Of a stretch of 64,000 bases of DNA, positions 23,144 through 31,516 are shown piece by piece. The DNA is from Prauserella marina (GTDB lineage: Bacteria > Actinomycetota > Actinomycetes > Mycobacteriales > Pseudonocardiaceae), in NCBI RefSeq assembly GCF_002240355.1, contig NZ_CP016353.1:5619001-5683000 (forward strand). Reading direction: 5' to 3'. The position numbers were made by a program, and so were the translations under genes. A model generated the notes under the pieces. It made no database searches. It was not told the DNA's origin and was given only the letters and a program-made list of their open reading frames with translations. Each line of letters begins with the position of its first letter. Within the stretch, counting starts at the first letter, position 1.

Positions 23144-23668
23144 TCAGTGAGACACGTTACCGAAGCGGTACTCCAGCACCTGGCCCTGCCATTCGCCGAC
23201 GGTGAACCGTTGCGCGGGCGTGAAGCCCAGCTTCTGATAGTGCCTGGCGAGCGCGCCGTCGCCGCCTGCCCAGCAGTCGACCCGCATGAGGTCGACTCCG
23301 CGCTGAATCGCTTGCCGCTTGGCGTGGTCGATGAGAAACCGGCCGACGCCGTTGCCGGCGTGCGCCCTGGAGGTCAGCAACAGAACGACGTACAACTCTG
23401 GCTCGGCGGCGGGCTCGATGTAGGGGGTGGGCCGATCACTGGTGATGATGACCCCGGCGGGCTCGCCATCGATCTCGGCGACGGCGAGTCCGGGCTCGGC
23501 GGCGAGTTCACGTACCCGCTCCACGCGCTGGGGGATCCGCGACCACGGCGTCGAACCCCACTGTCCTTCGCTTCCTCTCGCGGTGAGCCAGGCGACCGCC
23601 TCATCGAAGAACCGCAGGATCAGATCCGCGTCGTCCTGGCTTCCCTTCCGCAGTGAAATATCGGTCAT
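23144..23668 (-). CDS. GNAT-family N-acetyltransferase
   Basis: A 174-aa GNAT: ISLRKGSQDDADLILRFFDE at the start, the beta4 strand with LYVVLLLTSRAHAGNGVGRFL (the R/Q-x-x-G-x-G/A acetyl-CoA loop seen as HAGNGVG), and YQKLGFTPAQRFTVGEW near the end. ATG 23668 overlaps the stop codon of the methionine aminopeptidase gene (ATGA), so translation is coupled. The acceptor is unknown. Confidence 0.88.
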   Translation of the reverse strand: MTDISLRKGSQDDADLILRFFDEAVAWLTARGSEGQWGSTPWSRIPQRVERVRELAAEPGLAVAEIDGEPAGVIITSDRPTPYIEPAAEPELYVVLLLTSRAHAGNGVGRFLIDHAKRQAIQRGVDLMRVDCWAGGDGALARHYQKLGFTPAQRFTVGEWQGQVLEYRFGNVSH

Positions 23669-24432
23669 GGCGCCGTCAGAACGCGAGGGCCGTCCGCGGT
23701 GACCGCGACGGTGTGCTCGACGTGGGCGGCCCTGCTGCCGTCCTTGGTGTGCAGCGTCCAGCCGTCGTCGGCGGTGCGGTACTCGTCGCCGCCGCCTGCG
23801 ACGAACATCGGTTCGATGGCGAAGACCATGCCCTTGTGCAGCCGCAGTCCCTTTCCCCGCCTGCCTTCGTTGGGTACGTGCGGTTCCTCGTGCATGGTCC
23901 TTCCGATGCCGTGCCCTCCGTGGTCGGCGAGCAGGCCGTAGCCCGCTTTCCTGCCGACGGCACCGATGGCATGCCCGATGTCGCCGAGCCGGTTGCCTTC
24001 GACGGCGGCCGCGATGCCAGCTGCGAGCGCGCGTTCGGTGGTCGCGATGAGGTCGAGGTCGCGGCGGTCGGCCTGGCCGACGACGAAACTGATGGCGGCG
24101 TCGCCGTACCAGCCGTCGACACCGGCACCGAAGTCGACGCTGAGCAGGTCGCCTTCCCTGAGCCGGTAGCCGGTGGGGATGCCGTGCACGACGGCGTCGT
24201 TGACGCTGGCGCACAACACGGCGGGGAAGGCGCTCGGCGCCCATCCCGGGTGGTAGTTCAGAAACGGCGAGGTCGCCCCGGCTTTGGCGAGCACGTCGGC
24301 GGCGACCTCGTCCAGTTCAAGCAGCGAGGTGCCGACTGCGGCGTGCTCCCTCACCTCCCGCAACGCGGTGGCGACCACCTTGCCCGCGATCCGCATCGCG
24401 TCGATCTCGCCTGGCGTCTTGAGTTCGATCAC
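23665..24432 (-). CDS. map: Type I methionine aminopeptidase
   Basis: The 255-aa protein has the pita-bread fold of MetAP type 1 without an N-terminal extension: MIELKTPGEIDAMRIAGKV, metal ligands in LLSVDFGAGVDGWYGDAA (two Asp), GGHGIGRTMHEEP (His), VFAIEPMF (Glu) and VEHTVAV (Glu). It removes the initiator methionine from new proteins. GTG 24432 is preferred since GGAG lies 10 nt upstream and the family begins with this sequence; GTG 24441 and TTG 24450 are alternatives. It is coupled to the following GNAT gene. Confidence 0.92.
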   Translation of the reverse strand: MIELKTPGEIDAMRIAGKVVATALREVREHAAVGTSLLELDEVAADVLAKAGATSPFLNYHPGWAPSAFPAVLCASVNDAVVHGIPTGYRLREGDLLSVDFGAGVDGWYGDAAISFVVGQADRRDLDLIATTERALAAGIAAAVEGNRLGDIGHAIGAVGRKAGYGLLADHGGHGIGRTMHEEPHVPNEGRRGKGLRLHKGMVFAIEPMFVAGGGDEYRTADDGWTLHTKDGSRAAHVEHTVAVTADGPRVLTAP

Positions 24433-24455
24433 TGTCGGCACACTCCACAACCTGG

Positions 24456-24479
24456 GATAGTTATACCGGTATGCCTATC
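24456..24479. promoter_or_regulatory. 24-bp near-perfect palindrome upstream of map
   Basis: GATAGTTATACC followed by GGTATGCCTATC is self-complementary except at two base pairs, with a perfect ATACCGGTAT centre. It lies 23 bp before the map start codon and 20 bp after the acyl-CoA dehydrogenase stop codon (both genes read right to left and the next upstream gene begins at 24500). The position fits an operator of the map-GNAT unit; the regulator is unknown. Confidence 0.55.
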
Positions 24480-24499
24480 ACATCCCGGGCGGCCGGTCC

Positions 24500-25654
24500 T
24501 CAGCGCAGGCCGAGTTCCCGCGCGATGAGCATGCGCTGCACCTCGCTGGTGCCCTCGCCGACCTCAAGGATCTTGGCATCGCGATAGAACCGGCCGACGG
24601 GGAACTCGTTCATGAAACCGTAGCCGCCGAAGATCTGGGTCGCGTCGCGGGCGTTGTCCATGGCCGCGTTGGAGGACACCAGCTTCGCGATGGCGGCCTC
24701 CTTCTTGAACTGCTCGCCACGCAGCATCTTCGCCGCAGCCTGATAGTAGGCGAGCCTCGCCGTGTGCGCCCTCGCCTCCATGTCCGCGATCTTGAACTGA
24801 ATGGCCTGGTAAGCACCGATCTTGTTGCCGAAAGCCTCGCGCTCACCGGCATAGCGAAGGCATTCGTCGACGCAGCCCTGAGCCAGCCCCACGCCGAGAG
24901 CGGCGATCGCGATCCTTCCTTCGTCCAAAATGGACAGAAACTGCGCGTAGCCCCTTCCTCGCTCACCGACGAGATGGCCCGCTGGTACGCGGCAATCGGA
25001 GAAAGCCAGCTCGTGGGTGTCGGACGCGGACCAGCCGACCTTGGAGTACTTGGGCGCGACCGTGAACCCCGGTGTTCCGGAGGGTACGAGTATCGCGGAG
25101 ATCTCCTTGCCACCATCGGGCTTCCTGCCCGTCACGGCGGTGACCGTGACGAAGCTGGTGATGTCGGTTCCCGAGTTCGTGATGAACGCCTTGCTGCCGT
25201 TGATGATCCACTCGTCGCCGTCGAGTCGCGCGGTCGTCGCGGTCGCGCCCGCGTCCGATCCGCCTCCCGGCTCGGTGAGCCCGAAGGCCCCCAGTGCCTC
25301 GCCGGTACACAGCGAGGGCAACCAGGTCCGCTTCTGTTCCTCGCTGCCGAACCGGTACAGCGGCATGGCACCGAGCGAGACACCGGCCTCCAGCGTGATG
25401 GCGACGGAGGAATCGACCCTCGCCAGTTCCTCCAGCGCGAGGCACAGCGCGAAGTAGTCACCGCCCATACCGCCGTGTTCCTCGGGGAACGGCAACCCGA
25501 ACAACCCCATGGAACCCATCCGTGCCACGAGGTCGTAGGGAAACTCCTCGCGCTCGTAGAAACCGGCGATGACGGGCGCGACCTCGGCCTGCGCGAAGTC
25601 CCGCACCGTCTTGCGCAGTGCCTCGTACTCCTCGTCCAACCTGAAGTCGATCAT
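24500..25654 (-). CDS. Acyl-CoA dehydrogenase, probably isovaleryl-CoA dehydrogenase (FadE19-like)
   Basis: A 384-aa ACAD of normal length: [79 protein letters not shown] and the final [20 protein letters not shown]. It would oxidise isovaleryl-CoA or a related branched acyl-CoA with electron transfer to ETF. The ATG overlaps the stop codon of the biotin-carboxylase gene (ATGA). Order carboxylase beta, carboxylase alpha, ACAD equals the accD1-accA1-fadE19 operon of mycobacteria and supports a leucine-catabolism role. Confidence 0.9.
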   Translation of the reverse strand: MIDFRLDEEYEALRKTVRDFAQAEVAPVIAGFYEREEFPYDLVARMGSMGLFGLPFPEEHGGMGGDYFALCLALEELARVDSSVAITLEAGVSLGAMPLYRFGSEEQKRTWLPSLCTGEALGAFGLTEPGGGSDAGATATTARLDGDEWIINGSKAFITNSGTDITSFVTVTAVTGRKPDGGKEISAILVPSGTPGFTVAPKYSKVGWSASDTHELAFSDCRVPAGHLVGERGRGYAQFLSILDEGRIAIAALGVGLAQGCVDECLRYAGEREAFGNKIGAYQAIQFKIADMEARAHTARLAYYQAAAKMLRGEQFKKEAAIAKLVSSNAAMDNARDATQIFGGYGFMNEFPVGRFYRDAKILEVGEGTSEVQRMLIARELGLR

Positions 25655-27630
25655 GATGGCTCCTCGTGGGTGACCAGTGCCAGTGGTTCGTCGAGCGCGA
25701 CCTGTTGGCCCGCACGGACGTGCAATTCGCTGACGACACCGTCGAAGGGCGCGGTGATGGTGTGCTCCATCTTCATGGCCTCGACGACGACGAGCGGGGT
25801 GCCCTCGGCGACCACGTCCCCACGGGCGACCTTGACGACGAGAACGGTGCCAGGCATGGGACTCACCACTGGGCCCTGGTCGACGGTGTCGGCGTGCCCG
25901 GCGAGCAGGTTGGGCCGCTCCCCCACGGCGACGGTCCTGCCATCTCTGGTCAGCCACAGTGTTCCGTCGGCCGCCTTGGCCCTCCGGTAACGCAGATACC
26001 GGCCTTCCCACCACAAGCCGAGTCCGTCATCCGTGCGTTCGGCCGAGGCGGGTCGCGCCGGTTCGCCCTGGACACCGACCATCGCTTTCCGCGGTGTCCC
26101 CGACACCCGCAACAGCGCCTCGGTATGCTCCGCGGCGAGCAGGAAGCTCACCCCGGCGGCACCGCCGAGCCGCCAGCCACCCGGCAGGTCCCACGGGTCG
26201 GTCACCTCGCCACGCGGGGTCAGCGTCAGCAGCCTGTCCATGGCGGCGGCGACGAGGAAGTCGGTCTCTCCTTCCGGTGACGACGTGAGCGAATCCAGCT
26301 TGCGTTCGACGAGCCCGGTGTCAAGGTCGCCGGCGCGCACGTCCTCGTCGGCGAGCAGCGCGCGCAGGAACGGAATGTTGGTGTGCACGCCGAGTACCGC
26401 GGTCCGCGCCAATGCGGCGTCGAGCCGGTTCAGCGCGGCGTCCCTTTCCGGTGCCCACGCGACGACCTTGGCGAGCATCGGGTCGTAGTCGGAACCGACG
26501 ACGGTGCCCTCACTCAATCCGGAATCGACCCTGACGCCATCGCCGCGGGGCTCGGCGAGGCCGAGCACGGTTCCCCCGGTGGGAACGAAACCCCGTGCGG
26601 GGTCTTCGGCGTATACGCGGGCCTCGACGGCATGTCCGGTGAGCTGGACGTCCTGCTGCCGCACGGAAAGTTCCTCACCGGACGCGACCCGCAGCTGCCA
26701 TTCGACGAGGTCGGTTCCGGTCACGAGTTCGGTCACCGGATGCTCGACCTGCAACCGGGTGTTCATTTCCATGAAGAAGAACTCGCCTGGATCGGTCGCC
26801 GACACGATGAACTCGACGGTGCCCGCGCCGACGTAGCCGACGGACTTCGCCGCCTCGACCGCCGCGGCTCCCATCCGACCGCGCGTGTGCTCGTCCAGCA
26901 GCGCCGAAGGCGCCTCCTCGATGATCTTCTGGTGCCTTCGCTGGAGGCTGCATTCCCGCTCGCCGAGGTGAACGACGTTGCCGTGGGTGTCGGCGAGTAC
27001 CTGGATCTCGATGTGCCGGGGAGTCGTGACGAACCGCTCGACGAGCAGCCGGTCGTCACCGAAAGCGCCGCGTGCCTCCCGTTGCGCCGACTCGACGGCT
27101 TCCGCGAGCGCTTCCGGTTCCGTGACCAGCCGCATCCCCTTGCCTCCGCCACCGGCGGATGGCTTGAGCAGCACCGGGTAGCCGATCTCGGCAGCGGCGA
27201 CGGCAAGGTCGTCCACATCGGACCTTCCGGGGACAACCGGAACACCGGCGGCCGACACGGTCGCCTTCGCCCTGATCTTGTCGCCCATCGCTTCGATCGC
27301 CTCGGCGGGAGGGCCGACGAAGACGAGCCCCGCCTTCTCGCAGGCTCGCGCGAAGGCCGCGTTCTCGGCGAGGAAACCGTAACCGGGGTGGACGGCCCGC
27401 GCACCGCAGGCGACGGCAGCGGCTACGACGTCCGGAATGGACAGATAGCTGAGCGTTGCCTTCGCCGGGCCGAGCCGCACCGCGACGTCGGCCTCCCTCA
27501 CGTGCCGCGCGCCCGCGTCGGCGTCGCTGTAACCGGTGGCCGCAAAGATTCCCATGCGGCGCAACGTCGAGATGATCCGCACGGCGATCTCGCCCCTGTT
27601 GGCGACGAATACGGTGTCGAACACCTGCAT
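25651..27630 (-). CDS. accA1: Acyl-CoA (3-methylcrotonyl-CoA) carboxylase biotin-containing alpha subunit
   Basis: The 659-aa protein contains a biotin carboxylase domain (residues 1-450: [23 protein letters not shown] grasp loop [42 protein letters not shown]) and a C-terminal biotinyl domain with the biotin-lysine motif EAMKMEHTI near residue 620. It carboxylates biotin with bicarbonate and ATP and hands the carboxyl group to the beta subunit. ATG 27630 shares one base with the beta-subunit stop codon (TGATG). Context points to 3-methylcrotonyl-CoA, the third intermediate of leucine degradation. Confidence 0.93.
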   Translation of the reverse strand: MQVFDTVFVANRGEIAVRIISTLRRMGIFAATGYSDADAGARHVREADVAVRLGPAKATLSYLSIPDVVAAAVACGARAVHPGYGFLAENAAFARACEKAGLVFVGPPAEAIEAMGDKIRAKATVSAAGVPVVPGRSDVDDLAVAAAEIGYPVLLKPSAGGGGKGMRLVTEPEALAEAVESAQREARGAFGDDRLLVERFVTTPRHIEIQVLADTHGNVVHLGERECSLQRRHQKIIEEAPSALLDEHTRGRMGAAAVEAAKSVGYVGAGTVEFIVSATDPGEFFFMEMNTRLQVEHPVTELVTGTDLVEWQLRVASGEELSVRQQDVQLTGHAVEARVYAEDPARGFVPTGGTVLGLAEPRGDGVRVDSGLSEGTVVGSDYDPMLAKVVAWAPERDAALNRLDAALARTAVLGVHTNIPFLRALLADEDVRAGDLDTGLVERKLDSLTSSPEGETDFLVAAAMDRLLTLTPRGEVTDPWDLPGGWRLGGAAGVSFLLAAEHTEALLRVSGTPRKAMVGVQGEPARPASAERTDDGLGLWWEGRYLRYRRAKAADGTLWLTRDGRTVAVGERPNLLAGHADTVDQGPVVSPMPGTVLVVKVARGDVVAEGTPLVVVEAMKMEHTITAPFDGVVSELHVRAGQQVALDEPLALVTHEEPS

Positions 27631-29243
27631 CACATCCTGAAGACGCCGTAGCCGACGGGGTCGAGCGGCGCGTTCGCCGAGGCCGACAGCGCGAGCCCGA
27701 GCACCATCCTGGTGTCCATCGGGTCGATGACGCCGTCGTCCCACAACCTCGCCGTGGAGTAGTACGGGTTGCCCTGATCCTCGTACTGCTCCCTGATGGG
27801 GGCCTTGAATGCCTCTTCCTCGTCCTCGGCCCAGTTCTGCCCGCGCGCCTCGATGCCGTCCCTGCGCACGGTGGCCAGCACGGAGGCCGCTTGCTCTCCA
27901 CCCATCACCGAGATGCGCGCGTTGGGCCACATCCACAGGAACCGGGGCGAGTACGCCCTTCCGCACATCGAATAGTTGCCAGCGCCGAACGAGCCGCCGA
28001 TGATGACGGTGAACTTGGGAACCCTCGCGCAGGCGACCGCGGTGACCATCTTGGCGCCGTGCTTGGCGATCCCGCCTGCCTCGTAGGCTTTTCCGACCAT
28101 GAATCCGGTGATGTTCTGGAGGAAAACCAGCGGTATCGAACGCCGGTCGCACAATTCGATGAAGTGCGCGCCCTTCATCGCCGACTCGGCGAACAGCACC
28201 CCGTTGTTGGCGATGATGCCGACCGGGTGCCCGTGGATCCTGGCGAAGCCGGTGACGAGCGTCGTGCCGTACTCCTTCTTGAACTCACCGAACTCACTGC
28301 CGTCGACGACCCGCGCGATGACTTCCCTTACGTCGTAGGGGGTTCGCGAGTCGGTCGGCACGACACCGTAGAGCCCAGCGGGGTCGACGGCGGGCTCGGC
28401 GGTCGGCGCGACGTCCCACGGACGTGGCGAGCGGGGGCCCAGCGTCGAGACGATGGATCGCACCCTGCGCAGCGCGTCGGCGTCGTCGACGGCGAGGTGA
28501 TCGGTGACGCCGGAGGCACGAGCGTGCACATCGCCCCCGCCGAGTTCCTCCGCCGTGACGACCTCGCCCGTCGCGGCCTTCACCAGCGGAGGACCACCGA
28601 GGAAAATCGTGCCCTGATCGCGCACGATGACCGCTTCGTCACTCATGGCCGGTACGTACGCGCCGCCCGCCGTGCAGGAGCCGAGGACGGCGGCGATCTG
28701 CGGGATGCCCCTGGCCGACATCGTCGCCTGGTTGTAGAAGATGCGGCCGAAGTGTTCCCTGTCGGGGAAGACCTCGTCCTGTCGCGGCAGGAACGCGCCG
28801 CCCGAGTCGACGAGGTAGATGCAGGGAAGGTTGTTGTGCAGCGCGACTTCCTGCGCGCGCAGGTGCTTCTTGACGGTCATCGGGTAGTACGTCCCGCCCT
28901 TGACCGTCGCGTCGTTGGCGACGATGACGCATTCCCTGCCGGACACCCTGCCGATGCCGGTGATGATTCCGGCGGAAGGTGCCTCGTCGTCGTAGAGCCC
29001 CGTCGCGGCGAGCGGGCTCAGTTCAAGCAGGGGCGAGCCGGGGTCGAGCAGCGCGTCCACCCTGTCGCGCGGCAGCAGCTTGCCGCGTTCGACGTGCCGG
29101 GCCCTCGCCTTCTCGGATCCACCCTGCCTCGCGACCTGGAGTCGCGCATCGAGGTCGCGCACCAGTTCGCTGTGCCGATCGACGTTGCGCGCGAACGAAT
29201 CAGCCGCTGGATCGGCCGACGTCGGCAGCACTGGAGTGTCCAT
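27630..29243 (-). CDS. accD1: Acyl-CoA (3-methylcrotonyl-CoA) carboxylase carboxyltransferase beta subunit
   Basis: A 537-aa carboxyltransferase with N- and C-terminal crotonase-like halves: [20 protein letters not shown] and [19 protein letters not shown] in the first, [19 protein letters not shown] and [20 protein letters not shown] in the second, the typical MCC beta pattern. It moves CO2 from carboxybiotin to the acyl-CoA. ATG 29243 is chosen with GAGGG upstream; a GTG is one codon before. It is the first gene of the operon and the double TetR operator lies 11 bp upstream. Confidence 0.93.
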   Translation of the reverse strand: MDTPVLPTSADPAADSFARNVDRHSELVRDLDARLQVARQGGSEKARARHVERGKLLPRDRVDALLDPGSPLLELSPLAATGLYDDEAPSAGIITGIGRVSGRECVIVANDATVKGGTYYPMTVKKHLRAQEVALHNNLPCIYLVDSGGAFLPRQDEVFPDREHFGRIFYNQATMSARGIPQIAAVLGSCTAGGAYVPAMSDEAVIVRDQGTIFLGGPPLVKAATGEVVTAEELGGGDVHARASGVTDHLAVDDADALRRVRSIVSTLGPRSPRPWDVAPTAEPAVDPAGLYGVVPTDSRTPYDVREVIARVVDGSEFGEFKKEYGTTLVTGFARIHGHPVGIIANNGVLFAESAMKGAHFIELCDRRSIPLVFLQNITGFMVGKAYEAGGIAKHGAKMVTAVACARVPKFTVIIGGSFGAGNYSMCGRAYSPRFLWMWPNARISVMGGEQAASVLATVRRDGIEARGQNWAEDEEEAFKAPIREQYEDQGNPYYSTARLWDDGVIDPMDTRMVLGLALSASANAPLDPVGYGVFRM

Positions 29244-29254
29244 CACGCCCTCAG

Positions 29255-29302
29255 GTTAGCAGCCGTTAACACCTCTCTCAGGAGATGTTAACGGCTGCTA
29301 AC
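29255..29302. promoter_or_regulatory. Double TetR operator before the MCC operon (17-bp perfect inverted repeat)
   Basis: Arms of 17 bp (29255-29271 and 29286-29302) are perfectly complementary around a 14-bp centre. Each arm holds a full 16-bp operator-like sequence, GTTAGCAGCCGTTAAC and its reverse complement, of the form GTTARC-N4-RYTAAC. The same pattern occurs once before the TetR gene at 30247. Two copies in front of the operon suggest tight repression by two TetR dimers. Confidence 0.72.
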
Positions 29303-29318
29303 GTCGTTGTAAACGACG
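29302..29318 (-). terminator. Short hairpin between lipase gene and MCC operon
   Basis: CGTCGTT and AACGACG (7-bp stem, GTA loop) lie just after the lipase stop codon and could end its transcript before the carboxylase operon. No U-run follows. It may also take part in regulation because it abuts the operator. Confidence 0.45.
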
Positions 29319-29326
29319 CGAATGAA

Positions 29327-30130
29327 TCAGGCGGCGACCGTCGCCATCGCACCCTCAAGCGCCGGCAGATAGCCGAGCGCCTGCCCGTTCCGGTTCGGGT
29401 GATAGGACTCGTCGACCGGCCAGGTGAGGCTGTTCAGCCACCAGTCGTCAGAGCAGATCTCGTGCCCGGTGAACGGACCACGAACGTCGACGAAGGTGAA
29501 CCCGGCCGACTTCGCCTGATCGGAGGTCACGTCGGCGAGCGCGTCGGCGCCCGAGTTGATCGCGGCCCGCTTCGCCTCGCTCAGCCCGACGTCGCAGGAA
29601 CCCTCAAGCTGATAGAAACGCGGGTAGCCGAGCACGATGACCTGCGCGTTCGGCGCCTTGCTCGAAATCGTGTCGTACACGTCGGTGAGCAGGGCAGGCA
29701 AGGTGTCCCGCACGTAGGTTTTGGCGTTTTCGACCCTGTCGATACAACTCTGGTCGCTTCCGAGCGTGCAGTCGGTCATCACGTCGGCAAACCCGGCGTC
29801 GTTGCCACCGACGGACACCGTGACGAGCGTCGTGCTCGCGCTCAGCGCGGAGGTCTGATTCAGCACGTCGGGCGTTCGCGCGCCCGAGCAGGCGACGAAT
29901 TGGAAACTGGACACGTCGTGGGAATCGGCCCACAACTGGGGGTAGGCGTTGGCACTGCGCTTACAGGAACCGGAATCGCCGTAGTCACCAGCGCCGGTAC
30001 CGGATGAGTAGGAATCGCCGAGCGCGACGTAGTCGGCTGCCACAGGGGCCGCCGTCGCGACTCCGGCACCGAGCAACGCGAGCGAGGCGACCATGAACGT
30101 CGCAAGCAAACGAAAAGCCTTCACCAGCAT
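29327..30130 (-). CDS. Secreted SGNH-hydrolase lipase/esterase
   Basis: A 267-aa protein with a Sec signal peptide (residues 1-28: hydrophobic LLATFMVASLALLGAGV then ATAAPVAA) and the SGNH fold of actinomycete lipases: block I GDSYSSGTGAG (Ser), block III SVGGNDAGF (Gly, Asn) and block V DESYHPNRNGQ (Asp, His). Several Cys pairs (SCKRSANAY, FVACSGA, DCTL...SCID) probably form disulfides outside the cell. It would hydrolyse ester bonds of lipids. ATG 30130 is preceded by AAGGGG. It sits between the MCC operon and its TetR gene, so its fatty-acid products may link to the regulon. Confidence 0.9.
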   Translation of the reverse strand: MLVKAFRLLATFMVASLALLGAGVATAAPVAADYVALGDSYSSGTGAGDYGDSGSCKRSANAYPQLWADSHDVSSFQFVACSGARTPDVLNQTSALSASTTLVTVSVGGNDAGFADVMTDCTLGSDQSCIDRVENAKTYVRDTLPALLTDVYDTISSKAPNAQVIVLGYPRFYQLEGSCDVGLSEAKRAAINSGADALADVTSDQAKSAGFTFVDVRGPFTGHEICSDDWWLNSLTWPVDESYHPNRNGQALGYLPALEGAMATVAA

Positions 30131-30246
30131 GGTCGACCCCTTCGTTAACCATTGGCCGAAAGAATCATTACCAGGCATTTCGTCGCCATGGAAGCGACAC
30201 GGCGGCGTAGTAACCCAACCAGCCCACACCTGAAGTCGGACGGGAT

Positions 30247-30262
30247 GTTAGCGCTCACTAAC
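30247..30262. promoter_or_regulatory. TetR operator before the bkaR-like gene
   Basis: GTTAGCGCTCACTAAC lies 21 bp upstream of the regulator's ATG. Its ends match the operators at 29255 and 29287 in the form GTTARC-N4-RYTAAC. This suggests autoregulation of the regulator. Confidence 0.68.
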
Positions 30263-30283
30263 GGGCTCGAATACGATGACGGC

Positions 30284-30874
30284 ATGTCCCCGAGCGCAGG
30301 TCCGCTTGCCGGCGGAGCCACAGCGAGCAGGCGTGAACAGATCCTCGCGGCAGCGGCGGACCTGTTCGCGAGGCGCGGGTTTCACGGGGTCGGCATCGAC
30401 GACATCGGCGCCGCGGTCGGCATCTCCGGACCGGCGCTGTACCGGCACTTCCGCAGCAAGGACGCCATGCTCGGCGAGATGCTGACCTCGATAAGCAACC
30501 GGCTGCTCGAAGGGGGCAGGCAACACGCCGAGAAGGAAGGCAGCCCCGACGAGGTGCTTGCCGGGCTCGTCGCCTTTCATGTCGGCTTCGCGCTACAGCA
30601 GCCCGCGCTCATCACCGTGCAGGAACGCAACCTCGGCAACCTCGCCGAGCAGGACCGCAAGCAGGTGCGCGCGCTGCAACGCCGGTACGTCGAAGTGTGG
30701 GTGCGCGCGCTGCGCGCCGCGGTTCCGCAGCTCGACGAAGCACCGGCCCGCTCGGCGGCGCACGCCGTCTTCGGCCTCATCAACTCCACGCCCTACAACA
30801 GGCACCTGCCCGACGCCGAACTCGCCGAACTGTTGGGACATCTCGCGCTCGGCGCGTTGTACGCGGCGAAATGA
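30284..30874 (+). CDS. TetR-family regulator, BkaR-like
   Basis: A 196-aa TetR repressor. The helix-turn-helix spans about residues 17-62 (ASRREQILAAAADLFARRGF, ISGPALYRHFRSKD); the C-terminal domain is helical and ends LGHLALGALYAAK. ATG 30284 follows the operator and a TACGAT -10-like element (30272-30277). In Mycobacterium the TetR protein BkaR (Rv2506) represses a divergent branched-chain keto-acid operon including accD1-accA1-fadE19; the neighbourhood here is the same apart from the inserted lipase gene. The operators shared with the MCC operon support this role. Confidence 0.85.
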   Translation: MSPSAGPLAGGATASRREQILAAAADLFARRGFHGVGIDDIGAAVGISGPALYRHFRSKDAMLGEMLTSISNRLLEGGRQHAEKEGSPDEVLAGLVAFHVGFALQQPALITVQERNLGNLAEQDRKQVRALQRRYVEVWVRALRAAVPQLDEAPARSAAHAVFGLINSTPYNRHLPDAELAELLGHLALGALYAAK

Positions 30875-30953
30875 CGATCACGCTGCGCACATCCCGCCGG
30901 CTTGTTCAGCCTCACCCCTGCGGACGCTCCAAATCGGCTTTCCCTGGTGTTTG

Positions 30954-31454
30954 ATGGGGCACGTGCACGCGGATCGAACCGGAGGCGAACAGGAGCCGCT
31001 CGTCGAGAAAGCACAGCGAGCGCTGATCGCGATGCGCTTCGGCGACGACGTCGAAGCGCTCGACGCGCTTGCCCCTTCCTCGACGGGGCAGCTCGCCGAC
31101 ACGCGAGCCATGATGATGCTGCTGTTCGGCGAGTGCAGCTCCATGGTCTCCACGCTCGGCGACGGCGGATCCGCACCGGTCAAGGTGCAGGTCTTCGACG
31201 AGGCAGGCGAGGAAGTGTCCATCGACCAGGCCGACCCGCCCGTCCGCACGGCCGTGCGGACCCTGCTGGCAGAAGTGCACGGAAACACCGAAGCCGCTGA
31301 GGAACAGGTCGAGATCGCGTTGGCCAGCGCGGCACCCGAGGAGGTCGCGAGCCTCGCCATCCAGGCGCTGCGATGGACCATGCGGCTGTCGACGGAATGT
31401 CTTGAGCGGGATCTGCCGGTCGCGCCGTGGATCGCGGCGGCCTTTGCCGACTGA
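30954..31454 (+). CDS. Hypothetical protein, 166 aa
   Basis: An acidic, mostly helical protein (VEKAQRALIAMRFGDDVEAL, and EVHGNTEAAEEQVEIAL near the end) without recognised domain. ATG 30954 has no clear ribosome site; GTG 30963 is possible. Codon bias supports coding. It lies between the TetR gene and the PQQ lipoprotein pair on the same strand and may be the first gene of that group, but nothing links it functionally. Confidence 0.6.
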   Translation: MGHVHADRTGGEQEPLVEKAQRALIAMRFGDDVEALDALAPSSTGQLADTRAMMMLLFGECSSMVSTLGDGGSAPVKVQVFDEAGEEVSIDQADPPVRTAVRTLLAEVHGNTEAAEEQVEIALASAAPEEVASLAIQALRWTMRLSTECLERDLPVAPWIAAAFAD

Positions 31455-31516
31455 CCCACTTTCGGGCAGCGCGGACGAAAGCGGGAGGAAAGCGCCGACC
31501 GGCATCCTCTTTCCCT

